Position numbers and translations under genes: made by a program
NCBI GenBank assembly: GCA_937887565.1
Contig: CALABS010000064.1
Location: forward strand, 1 to 64,000
Source of the DNA: an uncultured Rhodospirillaceae bacterium
Lineage (GTDB): Bacteria > Pseudomonadota > Alphaproteobacteria > Rhodospirillales > Magnetospirillaceae
Direction: 5' to 3'
Length of the DNA: 64,000 nucleotides
The notes under the pieces: generated by a model
The model's input: only the letters and a program-made list of their open reading frames with translations
Told to the model about the DNA's origin: nothing
The model's database searches: none
In this document: positions 25,370-35,292 of the stretch, piece by piece
Layout: every line of letters begins with the position of its first letter
How positions within the stretch are numbered: position 1 is the stretch's first letter

Positions 25370-26155
25370 ATGAGCATGTCTGCTCTCACTATTGGCGCTA
25401 CCGGCATGCTTGCCCAGCAGCTGAATGTGGAGACAATTTCCAACAACATTGCCAATGCCGGCACGACGGGCTTCAAACGTCAGCGTGCCGAGTTTCAGGA
25501 CCTCATGTATAAAAATGCCCCACGCAGCGGGCCGAACGTGTCGGCAACCGGAACAAGCGTGCCCACGGGCGTCCAGATTGGCGGGGGAGTACGCATTGAC
25601 GGAATCGCCCGTGTCATGGAGCAGGGAAGCTTGACGGTCACGAACAACAAGCTCGATCTCATGATCGATGGCGCCGGCTACTTTCCAGTTCAAATGCCTG
25701 ACGGCGAGACCGCCTATACGCGCGCCGGAAACTTCAAGCTCGACCCTGACGGCAATCTCGTTACCGCTGATGGCCATCCGGTGCAACCGGCCATCACCAT
25801 ACCAGCCGGAGCGGCTGATGTTGCGGTGAACTCTTCGGGTGAGGTCTTGGTAAAACTGGACGGACAAAGTGAACCTCAGAATGTCGGCCGGATCCAGTTG
25901 GCCACGTTCCCAAACGACGGTGGCTTGGCAGCGATTGGTGGCAACCTTTTCCAGGTTACGCCAGCGGCTGGTGAGGCGGTGCTCGGCAATCCGGCAGCAA
26001 CCGGCTTTGGACGAGTGCTGCAAGGAACACTGGAGACTTCCAACGTCAACATTGTGCAGGAGATTACCGCCCTCATCTCCGCGCAACGCGCTTATGAGAT
26101 GAACGCCAAGGTGATTTCGATCGATAGCGAGATGTCACAGCCTCAATCGCGCTAA
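25370..26155 (+). CDS. flgG: Flagellar basal-body rod protein FlgG
   Basis: 261-residue distal-rod protein, full length for the family. The N-terminal rod motif (QQLNVETISNNIANAGTTGFKRQRAEF, residues 15-41) and C-terminal motif (ALISAQRAYEMNAKVIS) are both present, as are DGAGYFPVQMPDG and YTRAGNFKLDPDGNLV. AGGAGA precedes the ATG by 4 bp. It is alone: no flgF, flgA or flgH follows, so it cannot be part of a normal flg operon here. It could serve a second flagellar system elsewhere in the genome or be a stray copy. The upstream 100 bp are very AT-rich. Confidence 0.92.
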   Translation: MSMSALTIGATGMLAQQLNVETISNNIANAGTTGFKRQRAEFQDLMYKNAPRSGPNVSATGTSVPTGVQIGGGVRIDGIARVMEQGSLTVTNNKLDLMIDGAGYFPVQMPDGETAYTRAGNFKLDPDGNLVTADGHPVQPAITIPAGAADVAVNSSGEVLVKLDGQSEPQNVGRIQLATFPNDGGLAAIGGNLFQVTPAAGEAVLGNPAATGFGRVLQGTLETSNVNIVQEITALISAQRAYEMNAKVISIDSEMSQPQSR

Positions 26156-26279
26156 ACGCCAGCACAACACACCCGCAGTCAGCCACTCCGTGCAACACGG
26201 CCATTGTCGGCTGTGATTGCCGGCAAGGTCTGCAGGTGCGTTGCTTAGCGCAGAAACGGGCTCCACACTGCGCAATGCT

Positions 26280-26324
26280 CACGCAATGGCCACAGGTCAT
26301 CCGATCGACCTTCAGCTTCAGCAT
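26280..26324 (-). pseudogene. Truncated copZ-like (HMA) gene relic
   Basis: From the ATG at 26324 the first 15 codons read MLKLKVDRMTCGHCV, matching the CopZ at 5621, including the CGHC metal site. Homology then stops and the frame runs into unrelated sequence. Its upstream CueR-type promoter is intact. Confidence 0.75.
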
Positions 26325-26345
26325 CCCTGCCTTGCTCTTGCCTTC

Positions 26346-26376
26346 ACCATAGCGCTTCCAGTCGCTGGAAGGTCAA
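26346..26376 (-). promoter_or_regulatory. CueR/MerR-type promoter before the copZ relic
   Basis: Read on the minus strand: -35 TTGACC, exactly 19-bp spacer with dyad CTTCC-AGCGACT-GGAAG, then -10 TATGGT, 21 bp before the relic start. It has a better -10 than the copy at 5563. It may transcribe toward flgG antisense. Confidence 0.8.
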
Positions 26377-26494
26377 GCATCTTTCTTCGATGGTCGCCTG
26401 AAGCAGGTTCGTGACGTGGTGAGTAAACCCGCGACAGTTGCAGGGTTGTGGGACGCTGTCCTAATCTGTGTAGGAGGAAAAGAAGGAGCACACG

Positions 26495-27763
<1,269 letters not shown>

Positions 27764-28134
27764 CTGGGGGCAGCTTCAACCTTGATGACGTGCAGTTGGA
27801 GGTCTCCGCGTTTGATCAGGCCATTGGAGACATCGGCGACGTTTCCCTTGGCATGGAGATGGCGGCGGTCTCCGTGCGGGGCATCCCTAATTTCGGCAGC
27901 GGATGGTGGAGTTACCGACGTTACCGGGCCACCCCTGGCGCCATTCGGAGAGCGTGAACGGCGGTGCCGGTTGTGTCGTGATCGCAGTGTCGATGGCGTC
28001 GTTCAGCGCCTCGATCCGCTTTCGAAGGAGGTTGTCTGGTACTCGCGTGGTTGTCGGCCGCCGGCTCGATGCCGACGTCTGCCGCAATGTTAGGTCACCG
28101 GACATCGCGAACAGGCCCGTGATGTCGAATCGGC
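27764..28134. other. Intergenic gap before the chemotaxis receptor gene
   Basis: About 370 bp. A minus-strand frame (28138-27887) with a helical stretch (RKRIEALNDAIDTAITT) is open but has no recognisable homology or start signal. Nothing else seen. Confidence 0.35.
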
Positions 28135-29820
28135 TCACGCAGCGCTGACCTCGGCAAGAAAGTTGCGGACATCCTCACGGATCGCGAGCGATTGCCGCGC
28201 CAGCACATCCGCCGCAGCCTTGACTTGGTGTGCTTCACCCTCTGTGTCGGCGGCGGCCCGGGTCACGTCGGCGATGTTCGTGCTGACCTCGCGCGTGCCA
28301 TCGGCGGCTTGCTGAACGCTGCGTGATATTTCCTGAGTTGCCGCCTTCTGTTGCTCGATCGCGGCGGCAATCGCCGTGGACACGGTGCTGATCTCCGTGA
28401 TGATATGGCCGATGCCGGTGATGGACGAAACGGCCGCTTGGGTCGCGCCCTGGATCGCGGTGATTTGCTGCGCGATGTCGCCGGTTGCCTGCGCCGTCTG
28501 TGTGGCAAGGCTCTTGACCTCCTGAGCGACGACAGCGAAGCCTTTTCCGGCTTCCCCAGCCCGCGCCGCCTCGATGGTGGCGTTGAGTGCCAGCAGGTTG
28601 GTCTGCGATGCGATGTCATTGATGAGCTTTACCACTTCGTCGATGCGGGACACGCCAGCGGCCAAGCCTGAGACGACGGCGTTCGCCTGCGTTGCGTGAT
28701 TAACCGCTTGCCCGGTTGTCTGCGTCGCTTGTTCCACTTGGCGGGAGATTTCGAAAATCGACGCGGACAACTCTTCCGCTGCGGCGGCGACGGTCTGCAC
28801 GCTTCCGGATGCTTCCTGAGACGCCGAGACGACGGCTATGGAGCGCCTCTTCGCTTCGTCCGCAGTTTCATTCAGAGAACCCGACGCGTGCTGCATCTGC
28901 TGTGCAGCGCTGGTCAACTCCTCAACGACCGTCACGATTCGGGCATCGAAGGCCCGCATCAAGCCCTCCAGATGGACGGCACGCCGGGCTTTGGCGGTGC
29001 CTTCGGCCCGCGACTGCTCATTCAGACGGTCGGCCTCCATGCGATTCTGCTTGAAGACTTCGATAGCCTGCGCCATGGCGCCAATTTCATCACTTCGGGC
29101 CAGCCCCGGAACCAACACAGCGGTGTCCCCGTTCGCGAGCCGGTTCATCGTCTCCGTCATGGCGACGATCGGTCGAGCTATCGCACGGTTCAGCAGTAGC
29201 CCCATGACAACCGCCGCAGCCAGGGCCAACGCCGGGCCACCGACAATCACGGCGTAGCCATTGCGGAAGGCCGTTGCTTCCATGGCGGCGTGCTCGTTCA
29301 AGCGTTCCCGTTCGACCGTCTCGAGCTGTGCGATGATCTGCTGGATCGCGTCCATCGACCCCTTGCCGGCCGCACTGGCCTCAATGGTGTGAGCGTCCAT
29401 CTGCGTCTCGGGGGTGCTCATGAGTGCAATCTGCCGTTCGGCAATCTGCATGCGCCAGGAATGGGCATGGTGCGAAAGCACCTCAATCTGCTCCCGCAGC
29501 GCCGGATCGCCAGACGTCAGTGTTCCAAGGGTTTCGAGGCTCCGGATAAAGCGGTCGGACGCGGCCTTGTACTCGGCCGGGAAGGCCTGATTGCCGGTGA
29601 GGAGAAAGCCGCGAACGCTGGATGACTGGGAGATCATGCTCGACTGAACGGCGTGTGCCGCTTCCATAGCTTCTCGGGCTAAGGTGGTCGATCGATTGCT
29701 GGTCTCGATGGAGGATAGTGAGAGATAGCTGATAACGCTCGCGGTGAGCATCATACCCACCAGCGTACCGAAGGCGATCAGCAGCTTTCGCGGTGTGGCG
29801 ATGTTGGTGAAGGAATGCAT
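28135..29820 (-). CDS. Methyl-accepting chemotaxis protein
   Basis: 561-residue receptor: TM1 (about 12-32), a helical periplasmic ligand domain (33-190), TM2 (about 192-212), HAMP (about 213-265) and a long cytoplasmic signalling domain with the hairpin motif (INDIASQTNLLALNATIEAARAGEAGKGFAVVA near 410). It probably couples to CheA/CheW; the ligand is unknown. ATG 29820 was chosen because the TM1 sequence starts at once; further upstream the frame is open but unrelated. A candidate copper-type box lies 128 bp upstream, so the receptor may be metal-regulated. Confidence 0.9.
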   Translation of the reverse strand: MHSFTNIATPRKLLIAFGTLVGMMLTASVISYLSLSSIETSNRSTTLAREAMEAAHAVQSSMISQSSSVRGFLLTGNQAFPAEYKAASDRFIRSLETLGTLTSGDPALREQIEVLSHHAHSWRMQIAERQIALMSTPETQMDAHTIEASAAGKGSMDAIQQIIAQLETVERERLNEHAAMEATAFRNGYAVIVGGPALALAAAVVMGLLLNRAIARPIVAMTETMNRLANGDTAVLVPGLARSDEIGAMAQAIEVFKQNRMEADRLNEQSRAEGTAKARRAVHLEGLMRAFDARIVTVVEELTSAAQQMQHASGSLNETADEAKRRSIAVVSASQEASGSVQTVAAAAEELSASIFEISRQVEQATQTTGQAVNHATQANAVVSGLAAGVSRIDEVVKLINDIASQTNLLALNATIEAARAGEAGKGFAVVAQEVKSLATQTAQATGDIAQQITAIQGATQAAVSSITGIGHIITEISTVSTAIAAAIEQQKAATQEISRSVQQAADGTREVSTNIADVTRAAADTEGEAHQVKAAADVLARQSLAIREDVRNFLAEVSAA

Positions 29821-29947
29821 GGCGAGGCTCTGGTCGGAGGGAAGACGCACGGGAGCGGTGAACACGGCGCTACGGCACGGCGCGGTGCCGTCCCGACGCA
29901 GGCTTCCTGAAGCTAGAGTGTGCGGGTTTCGGGCACGTGACGGCTGT

Positions 29948-29962
29948 GTAACGTTGTGTTTC
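29948..29962 (-). promoter_or_regulatory. Candidate response-regulator box upstream of the chemotaxis receptor
   Basis: Reads GAAAC-ACAAC-GTTAC in the direction of the receptor gene, 128 bp before its start. Confidence 0.45.
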
Positions 29963-30084
29963 TGGCCGTATTCTGTACTGGAATGCGGACATGAGCTTGA
30001 AACCAAGCCGGGCGACCGGCAGCCCGCTCGTGTCAGGCGACACGTCAAACTGGTCCGTCCGCAAACTCGGTGCGACCGGGTACC

Positions 30085-30205
30085 GAGAGGACGATGACGA
30101 TGGCCGAGTCGAGGATGGCGAGCTTCCTTTGTCCGGACGGTCGGCGCCGTCGTTCCCGTCGCCGTGGCCACCATGTCCGTGTCTGCCGTGCATGAAAAGC
30201 ATCAC
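30085..30205 (-). pseudogene. Relic of a second DUF2933-ICMT gene pair
   Basis: Minus-strand translation from 30205 gives FMHGRHGHGGHGDGND, matching the His-rich tail of the DUF2933 protein at 6713. A small deletion follows, and then nucleotides match the start of the ICMT-like gene at 6982 (CATCCTCGACTCGGCCAT against CATCCTCAACTCGGCCAT). Same gene order as the intact pair. It lies directly downstream of the second histidine kinase, so an ancestral copper cluster copy once continued here. Confidence 0.75.
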
Positions 30206-30224
30206 CCGACCTGAGGCCTGTGCG

Positions 30225-31562
30225 TCAAGCCGGCTTGCGTGGGAGCGACACGGTCAGGCGCAGGCCCCCCTCCGGCCGGTCTGCGAGCGTGATATCTCCG
30301 CCATGGGCCCGGATGGTGGCACGGGCCATGGTCAGTCCGAGACCGAAACCCCCGGTCTCACGGCTCCGGGAACGCTCCATACGGTAGAATGGCTGGAACA
30401 CCTTCTCTCGCTCCGTGGCAGGAATACCAGGGCCGTCATCAAGGATTTCCACCACGATACACTCCGTGTTGACACAGAGGACGACCTGTGCACGGTTGCC
30501 GTACTTGACGGCGTTCTCCACGAGATTGCGGAACGCGCGTCGCAGCGCCATAGGCTGGCCGTGCAGGAGCGCCCGCGGTGCGCCCGAAAACCCGACGTTT
30601 TGCCCGGCATCGGCCAGGGTGTCGCACATCGTGGCCAAGGTGGCTGCCAAATCGATCACCTTGCTCGCTTCCTGTGCGCCCTCGTCGCGCAGGAAGGCAA
30701 GCGTCGCGTTGATCATCGCTTCCATCTCGGCGATGTCGGCCAGCATCTTGTCATGCTGTTCTTCGTCTTCAACAAACTCGGCGCGCAGGCGCAGCACCGT
30801 GAGTGGGGTGCGCAGATCGTGAGACAGTGCCGCGAACATCTGCGTGCGGTCGGACAACAGCCGCTTGATGCGCGCTTGCATCTCGTTGAAGGCGTGCGCG
30901 GCTTGCCGTACCTCGCTCGGGCCTTGCTCCGGCAGCGGCGGAGCGGTCACGTCGACACCGAGGCGCTCGGCCGCACGGACCATGGTCCGCAACGGCGCCG
31001 TCGCCGAGCGGATCAGCAGGATTGACAGGGCAAAGACCGCCAGAGCCATCAGCCCTGTCGACAGGAGGAGGTTGGTCGGCGTGTGCATCAGCGGGTCGCC
31101 GAGCGAGGAGCGCAGATTGAGCCACTCGCCGTTCGGCAACGGAGCCGAGATCAGCACCATGTGGCCAGCCGCTTCCGGATGGTCGGGATCGTCGGCCAGG
31201 ACGAGCCGAAGCGACGACCCACGCAGATCGGGGACGACCTCCAGCAACCGGGTCCGTATTGCGGTGAGTTGCGGATGCTCCGGCTCCTGCTCATCGACCA
31301 CCGCGGAGCGTCCCCATCGCACGTCGAGCGCCCGCCGCGACAAGAGAGCGGCCGTCCGCTCGCGGTCGGCCTCCGGCGCCTGGAGAATCGCCGAGCGCGC
31401 GGCGATGAAGCGCTCCACCGTCTCCTGTTCGACGGATCGATCCGATTGCGCCAGCAAATCGATCCCGTAGGCTCCCATGCTGACGAGATGGGACAGCGTC
31501 AGGCCGGCCACCATTACCGCGATGGTGCGGGCCGCCATGCTGTCGGGAATCAGGCGCATCAC
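30225..31562 (-). CDS. Sensor histidine kinase, CusS/CopS-like (copy 2)
   Basis: 445-residue kinase with the same layout as the one at 17640: TM1 (about 11-33), periplasmic sensor (34-163), TM2 (164-185), HAMP, His248 in FAALSHDLRTPLTVL, NLVENAVKYG, DDGPGIP and GFGLGLTMARA. The cytoplasmic part is nearly the same as copy 1, while the periplasmic sensor diverges more, so the two may differ in metal or threshold. It overlaps its regulator gene by 4 bp. Cross-talk between the two systems is likely. Confidence 0.9.
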   Translation of the reverse strand: MMRLIPDSMAARTIAVMVAGLTLSHLVSMGAYGIDLLAQSDRSVEQETVERFIAARSAILQAPEADRERTAALLSRRALDVRWGRSAVVDEQEPEHPQLTAIRTRLLEVVPDLRGSSLRLVLADDPDHPEAAGHMVLISAPLPNGEWLNLRSSLGDPLMHTPTNLLLSTGLMALAVFALSILLIRSATAPLRTMVRAAERLGVDVTAPPLPEQGPSEVRQAAHAFNEMQARIKRLLSDRTQMFAALSHDLRTPLTVLRLRAEFVEDEEQHDKMLADIAEMEAMINATLAFLRDEGAQEASKVIDLAATLATMCDTLADAGQNVGFSGAPRALLHGQPMALRRAFRNLVENAVKYGNRAQVVLCVNTECIVVEILDDGPGIPATEREKVFQPFYRMERSRSRETGGFGLGLTMARATIRAHGGDITLADRPEGGLRLTVSLPRKPA

Positions 31563-32272
31563 GCCCGTTCCACGGCAACCGTGAAAACGTAGCCGACACC
31601 CCGCACCGTCTTGATCATGCTCTGGTCCGGGTCGTTCTCGATCTTGCGGCGCAGCCGGCTGACCTGGACATCGATGGCCCGGTCGAACGCCGATGCCGCC
31701 CGACTGCGCGTGATGTCCAACAGCCGGTCGCGCGACAGCGTCTGGTTGGGATTTTCGACGAAGGCGACCAGCAGGTCATACTCACCGCCGGTCAGGTCGA
31801 CCAACGCGCCTTCGGGCGAACGCAGTTCGCGGCGGATGAGATCGACCGTCCATCCGGCAAAACGTACGATGCGACCGCCGCTGTTCGATCGGTCGGTGTT
31901 TTCGGCTGCGGCTCCGGTTCGGCGGAGCACGGCCTTGATGCGGGCCAGCAGTTCGCGTGGACTGAACGGTTTGGTCAGGTAGTCGTCCGCACCCATCTCG
32001 AGCCCGACGACGCGGTCGGTCTCCTCGCCCATCGCGGTCAGCATGATGACCGGGATCGTGGAATCCGCGCGCAGATCCCGGCAGAGCTTCAGCCCATCGT
32101 CCCCTGGAAGCATGAGGTCGAGCACGATCAGATCGACAGGCCCGTTTCGCAGGCATTCCCGCATCTCGTAGCCATCGCGGGCGGTGGAGACCTTCAGATC
32201 GTGCTTGCGCAGAAAGCGGCTCAGCAGAGCACGAATCTCCGGATTGTCGTCAACGACGAGGATGTGAAGCAT
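31559..32272 (-). CDS. OmpR/PhoB-family response regulator, CusR/CopR-like (copy 2)
   Basis: 237-residue regulator with receiver Asp52 (IVLDLMLPGDDG) and C-terminal winged helix (RSRAASAFDRAIDVQVSRLRRK, ending VRGVGYVFTVAVERA). The recognition region is almost identical to copy 1, so both probably bind the same sites. The start MLHILVVDD at 32272 fits the receiver fold. Divergent from the small secreted protein gene at 32584, with a box between them. Confidence 0.9.
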   Translation of the reverse strand: MLHILVVDDNPEIRALLSRFLRKHDLKVSTARDGYEMRECLRNGPVDLIVLDLMLPGDDGLKLCRDLRADSTIPVIMLTAMGEETDRVVGLEMGADDYLTKPFSPRELLARIKAVLRRTGAAAENTDRSNSGGRIVRFAGWTVDLIRRELRSPEGALVDLTGGEYDLLVAFVENPNQTLSRDRLLDITRSRAASAFDRAIDVQVSRLRRKIENDPDQSMIKTVRGVGYVFTVAVERA

Positions 32273-32434
32273 GGCAAGGCGAGCAATAGGGAAGAGGTTG
32301 CCGCAGGGAGCAGCGGGGGCTTCCATGATGATGGCGTCGGCCGAAGGGCGCGTAAACCCTGAATTGTCGTGGTCCGCCGCACCGCGTTCGGAATCCCGCC
32401 TATGGGCGATCACGCACTCTGACCATCCCCCTGC

Positions 32435-32449
32435 GCAACACTTCGTTAC
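32435..32449 (+). promoter_or_regulatory. Candidate response-regulator box between the second system and a small secreted protein gene
   Basis: GCAAC-ACTTC-GTTAC, 135 bp before the start at 32584 and 163 bp from the divergent regulator start. Duplicated exactly at 34890-34904. Confidence 0.5.
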
Positions 32450-32600
32450 ACTTCATGCCCATCTTTGAAACATGGTGGGACGTAGAACGGAGGCATGGAG
32501 CAACGGCCAAGGTCATCGAAGAGGACGGGCATCCCGCCCGGTTGCCGCCAAGGCCCGGCCACCGAATCTCCAGGAGGAGCACCATGTCGATCCGCACACT
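32435..32600 (+). repeat. Direct repeat A (copy 1): promoter and signal-peptide region
   Basis: About 165 bp nearly identical to 34890-35053: box, leader and first codons of a small secreted protein. The two copies bracket about 2.4 kb holding an rpoH relic and the ABC membrane gene. Confidence 0.85.
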
Positions 32601-32883
32601 TGCCACCGCCGCGGCCTTGTCGACCGCCATCATTCTTTCCGGCGCCGCTGTTGCCGGTGCGGCTGAAGCCACTCCCGGCGACCATTGCGCCAGCCGGATC
32701 CAAACGGTCAAGAACCTGCTGTGGGGCGGGGGCGGCAATCATGCCATTGACATTGTCACTCGGGGCATTGCCGAGCGCAACGCCGCCTACGGCACCTATC
32801 TGCATGAGCAGGGCAACCACACTCAGGCGCACGACTATCTCGACTACGCTATCGGCCAGGCGTCCTTCGGCTATCACAGATGA
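32584..32883 (+). CDS. Small exported protein of unknown function
   Basis: 99-residue protein: signal peptide (residues 1-27, cleavage near GAAEA) and a short helical mature domain (HCASRIQTVKNLL to DYAIGQASFGYHR) with one Cys. AGGAGG precedes the ATG by 5 bp. It sits behind a regulator box and divergent from a copper-type regulator, so it is a likely regulon member. A shortened copy of the same gene is at 35033. No family recognised. Confidence 0.7.
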   Translation: MSIRTLATAAALSTAIILSGAAVAGAAEATPGDHCASRIQTVKNLLWGGGGNHAIDIVTRGIAERNAAYGTYLHEQGNHTQAHDYLDYAIGQASFGYHR

Positions 32884-32950
32884 TACCCGTCAACAATGTA
32901 CGCCGAGTTCTTAGTTGATTGCACTGCGGGACCGGCATCACTTCCTGGTC

Positions 32951-33080
32951 ATGGAGCATCTGAACGAGCGCGAGTGCCACATCCTGGTTGAACGAACACC
33001 GGCTGCGTGACAGCCCGACCGCCCTGGAAGACCAACCGCGGAAATATGGAATCAGTCCGTGCAGCAGCCATGGCTCTGTG
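32951..33080 (+). pseudogene. Relic of the 3' end of an rpoH-like sigma factor gene
   Basis: Two adjacent frames give MEHLNERECHILVE and RLRDSPTALED followed by KYGISP, which match in order the region 4 sequence of RpoH (LNERE..I.E.RRL.D.P.TLE.L...YGIS). A frameshift separates them and there is no upstream sigma domain. Recognition is from family knowledge of sigma-32 region 4. Confidence 0.55.
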
Positions 33081-33435
33081 CGTGCCTCCAGCTTGGACGG
33101 TCTGTCGTAGGCCTGTGTAACGTCCGCTTTGGAGCCTACGATCCGGACGCTTACCGTACTCTGGTCGTCCTTTCTCATGCACCTATGGTGCACCGTGGCT
33201 GGAGAATGGGGCATCGCGGAACCTTTGGAGGAGAAGATGAGAACGAGACACCGCCGATACTGACGTGGTGTCCTCATCCGCCGCGTACTGTGTTCATGTC
33301 CAAGCCGCATCGGTTTGGACCGCACTTCCCGCTTGATCCAGCACTCGAAATGGACGGCGAGGGCTGGGTCGGCGGATCGGCTTGTGTGTAGGCGCCTTCC
33401 GTCAGTGCTCCAGCGGACGCTGCGTCAGGTATGAA

Positions 33436-34731
33436 ATGAACGATTTCCTCTTTCAGGACCGCTTCCACCAGCTGAGCAACTGGATCGTCACGGCTGTCTT
33501 TCCCAGCCCGTATCTGTGGATGCATGTTGTTGTCCACATTGTCCTCGTGGCGATGCCACTGGCCTTTCTTGCCTTGCTGTCGGCCTGGGGGATCGGCGCT
33601 GTCCGGCGGCGCTTGTCCGGCTCGCGGAAAGAGATGCCGCGGGATGTCGTATCGCCGTTTCCGTCGAACCTGTTTCTCTACATCCTCAAGCACACCAGGA
33701 AGGAGCAATCCATCCTTCTTGTGACAGCTTTGCTGTCCCTGCCGCTTCTCTATGCGGTGCTGGAGCTTCCCAAGCAGATCATAAATAAAGCTTTGAATGT
33801 AGAAAACGATACTTCTACGGTAATTGGATATGTGCTGTCAAAATACGAGCTCCTGTTTATCCTGTGTATCTTCTATCTCGGCGCCGTTCTGACGAGCGGA
33901 GCGTTGAAATACGTCATCAATCTGCTTCAGGGCCGTCTGGCCGAAGGAATGATGCGTCGCATGCGCTTTGCCGCTTTCCGGGCCTGGTCCCGAGGCAAGA
34001 CGCCGTGCGACCACGCGCTGTTCATTCCGGTGCTGGTGCAGGAAGTTGAGCCGATTGCCGGATTCACCGGCGATACCTTCCTGGTTCCCGTGCTTCAGGG
34101 GGGGACGTTTCTGACGATCCTCGCCTTCATGATCGTTCAGGATCCAGTGTTGGGAGCTGCCGCTCTGACTTTGGTCCCTCTGCAAATCGCTCTCGTGCCC
34201 CGTCTGCAACGCCGGGTCAGTGCCCTGGCGCGTGAACGGTCGCGAGAATTGCGTTTGTTCGGTGCGGCTGTGGCCGATGCGTCCCCGCACCGCCGGCATG
34301 ACCGTTCACGCCCCGTGCTGGCCGTTGCCCGATCGCTGAAGCGCGTGCAGGCGATTCGGCTCGACATCTATCGCCGAAAGTTCTTCATCAAGGGACTGAA
34401 CAACTTCATCGCTCACCTCACACCGTTCTTCTTTTACACCATCGGCGGTTACCTGGTGATCGAGGGGCGCCTCTCTCTGGGAGCCCTCGTGGCGGTTCTG
34501 GCCGCCCACAAGGATATGTCGGCGCCGCTTCGCGAACTCCTCGGCTATTACCAGACCATGGACGACGTTCGGGTGAGGTATGAGGACATCCGCCGCTTTC
34601 TGGGGGATCAGGCTGAGCCTCCGTCTTCGGGTGCGATGGGCACCTCGGCCGGTGGTGCAGGTTCCGCGGTGGGGCCGATATCGCCGATGGTCAAAGATGC
34701 GTCGAGCATGACCTCCACCCTTTCGTCGTAG
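33436..34731 (+). CDS. ABC transporter transmembrane-domain protein lacking an ATPase domain
   Basis: 431-residue protein: N-terminal extra membrane helix (about 24-48), then a six-helix ABC exporter-type membrane domain (about 80-380, with PLLYAVLELPKQIINKAL and FFFYTIGGYLVIEGRLSLGALVAVLAAHKDM), ending shortly after RYEDIRRFLGD, where exporters normally continue into the nucleotide-binding domain. Instead a Ser/Gly-rich tail of about 35 residues follows. It is therefore a truncated exporter or a half needing a separate ATPase; none is adjacent. The 3' end lies next to a duplicated segment, which favours truncation. Confidence 0.7.
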   Translation: MNDFLFQDRFHQLSNWIVTAVFPSPYLWMHVVVHIVLVAMPLAFLALLSAWGIGAVRRRLSGSRKEMPRDVVSPFPSNLFLYILKHTRKEQSILLVTALLSLPLLYAVLELPKQIINKALNVENDTSTVIGYVLSKYELLFILCIFYLGAVLTSGALKYVINLLQGRLAEGMMRRMRFAAFRAWSRGKTPCDHALFIPVLVQEVEPIAGFTGDTFLVPVLQGGTFLTILAFMIVQDPVLGAAALTLVPLQIALVPRLQRRVSALARERSRELRLFGAAVADASPHRRHDRSRPVLAVARSLKRVQAIRLDIYRRKFFIKGLNNFIAHLTPFFFYTIGGYLVIEGRLSLGALVAVLAAHKDMSAPLRELLGYYQTMDDVRVRYEDIRRFLGDQAEPPSSGAMGTSAGGAGSAVGPISPMVKDASSMTSTLSS

Positions 34732-35032
34732 GGTGACTGTCGACCTGATTCCGATCGTCACTTGGCAGAGGACGATCGGTTCAGCCCACCACCATCTCCA
34801 TGGGCGATGGCGCCCTGGCCAGCAGCGGCAGCCTTGGCGGTTGCGGTCTGCACGGTGGCTCGCGGATTCGCCGGCGTCGATGGCGCTCTGCAACACTTCG
34901 TTACACTTCATGCCCATCTTTGAAACACGGTGGGACGTAGAACGGAGACATGGAGCAACGGCCAAGGTCATCGAAGAGGGCGGGTATTCCGCCCGGCTGT
35001 CGCCAAGGCCCGGCTACCGAAGGGGGAGCACC
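34732..35032. other. Gap between the ABC membrane gene and the shortened small gene
   Basis: The first 155 bp hold nothing recognisable; from 34890 it is the second copy of direct repeat A, including the regulator box. Confidence 0.5.
34890..34904 (+). promoter_or_regulatory. Candidate response-regulator box (second copy)
   Basis: GCAAC-ACTTC-GTTAC, identical to 32435-32449, 129 bp before the start at 35033. About 390 bp upstream of the cus operon, which it could also influence. Confidence 0.5.
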
Positions 35033-35053
35033 ATGTCGATCCACACCCTTGCC
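34890..35053 (+). repeat. Direct repeat A (copy 2)
   Basis: Near-identical to 32435-32600, with a few substitutions and short indels close to the ribosome site. Confidence 0.85.
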
Positions 35054-35140
35054 GCTGCCGCGATGGCCTTGCCGACCGCCATTGTTTTTGGCGGCGCAGC
35101 GATCGCCTTCGACCAGGCATCCTCCGGTCATCACGGTTGA
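35033..35140 (+). pseudogene. Internally deleted copy of the small exported protein gene
   Basis: 35-codon frame: a signal peptide like that of the 32584 gene (MSIHTLAAAAMALPTAI), then directly a tail FDQASSGHHG that matches the end of the full-length protein (IGQASFGYHR). About 190 bp of the middle are missing in frame. It could still be translated (GGGGGAG upstream), but little mature protein would remain. Confidence 0.7.
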
Positions 35141-35292
35141 CACCGGTCAACACCGACGTGTCGGGACTGCGGTTCGGTGAGCCTGGGTCCTGGCGGCGTA
35201 CGCCTTGACACCGTCCTTCGAACGGAACCGTCCGCGTCATGCCGCCCCATGGCCAGCCAGGGGCGAGCCGACCGGCCGTACGGAACAAAACT

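Larger units (their letters stand above)
26156..26494. other. Gap holding a copZ relic and a CueR-type promoter
   Basis: Apart from the copZ fragment (26280-26324) and its promoter (26346-26376), both on the minus strand, no gene is seen. The last 30 bp contain GGAGG/AAGGAG ribosome sites of the next gene. Confidence 0.55.

Noticed and set aside
29821..30174. Upstream extension of the chemotaxis receptor by 118 codons
   Set aside because: The extension is basic, low-complexity and overlaps the DUF2933/ICMT relic; the receptor's first membrane helix starts right after 29820.
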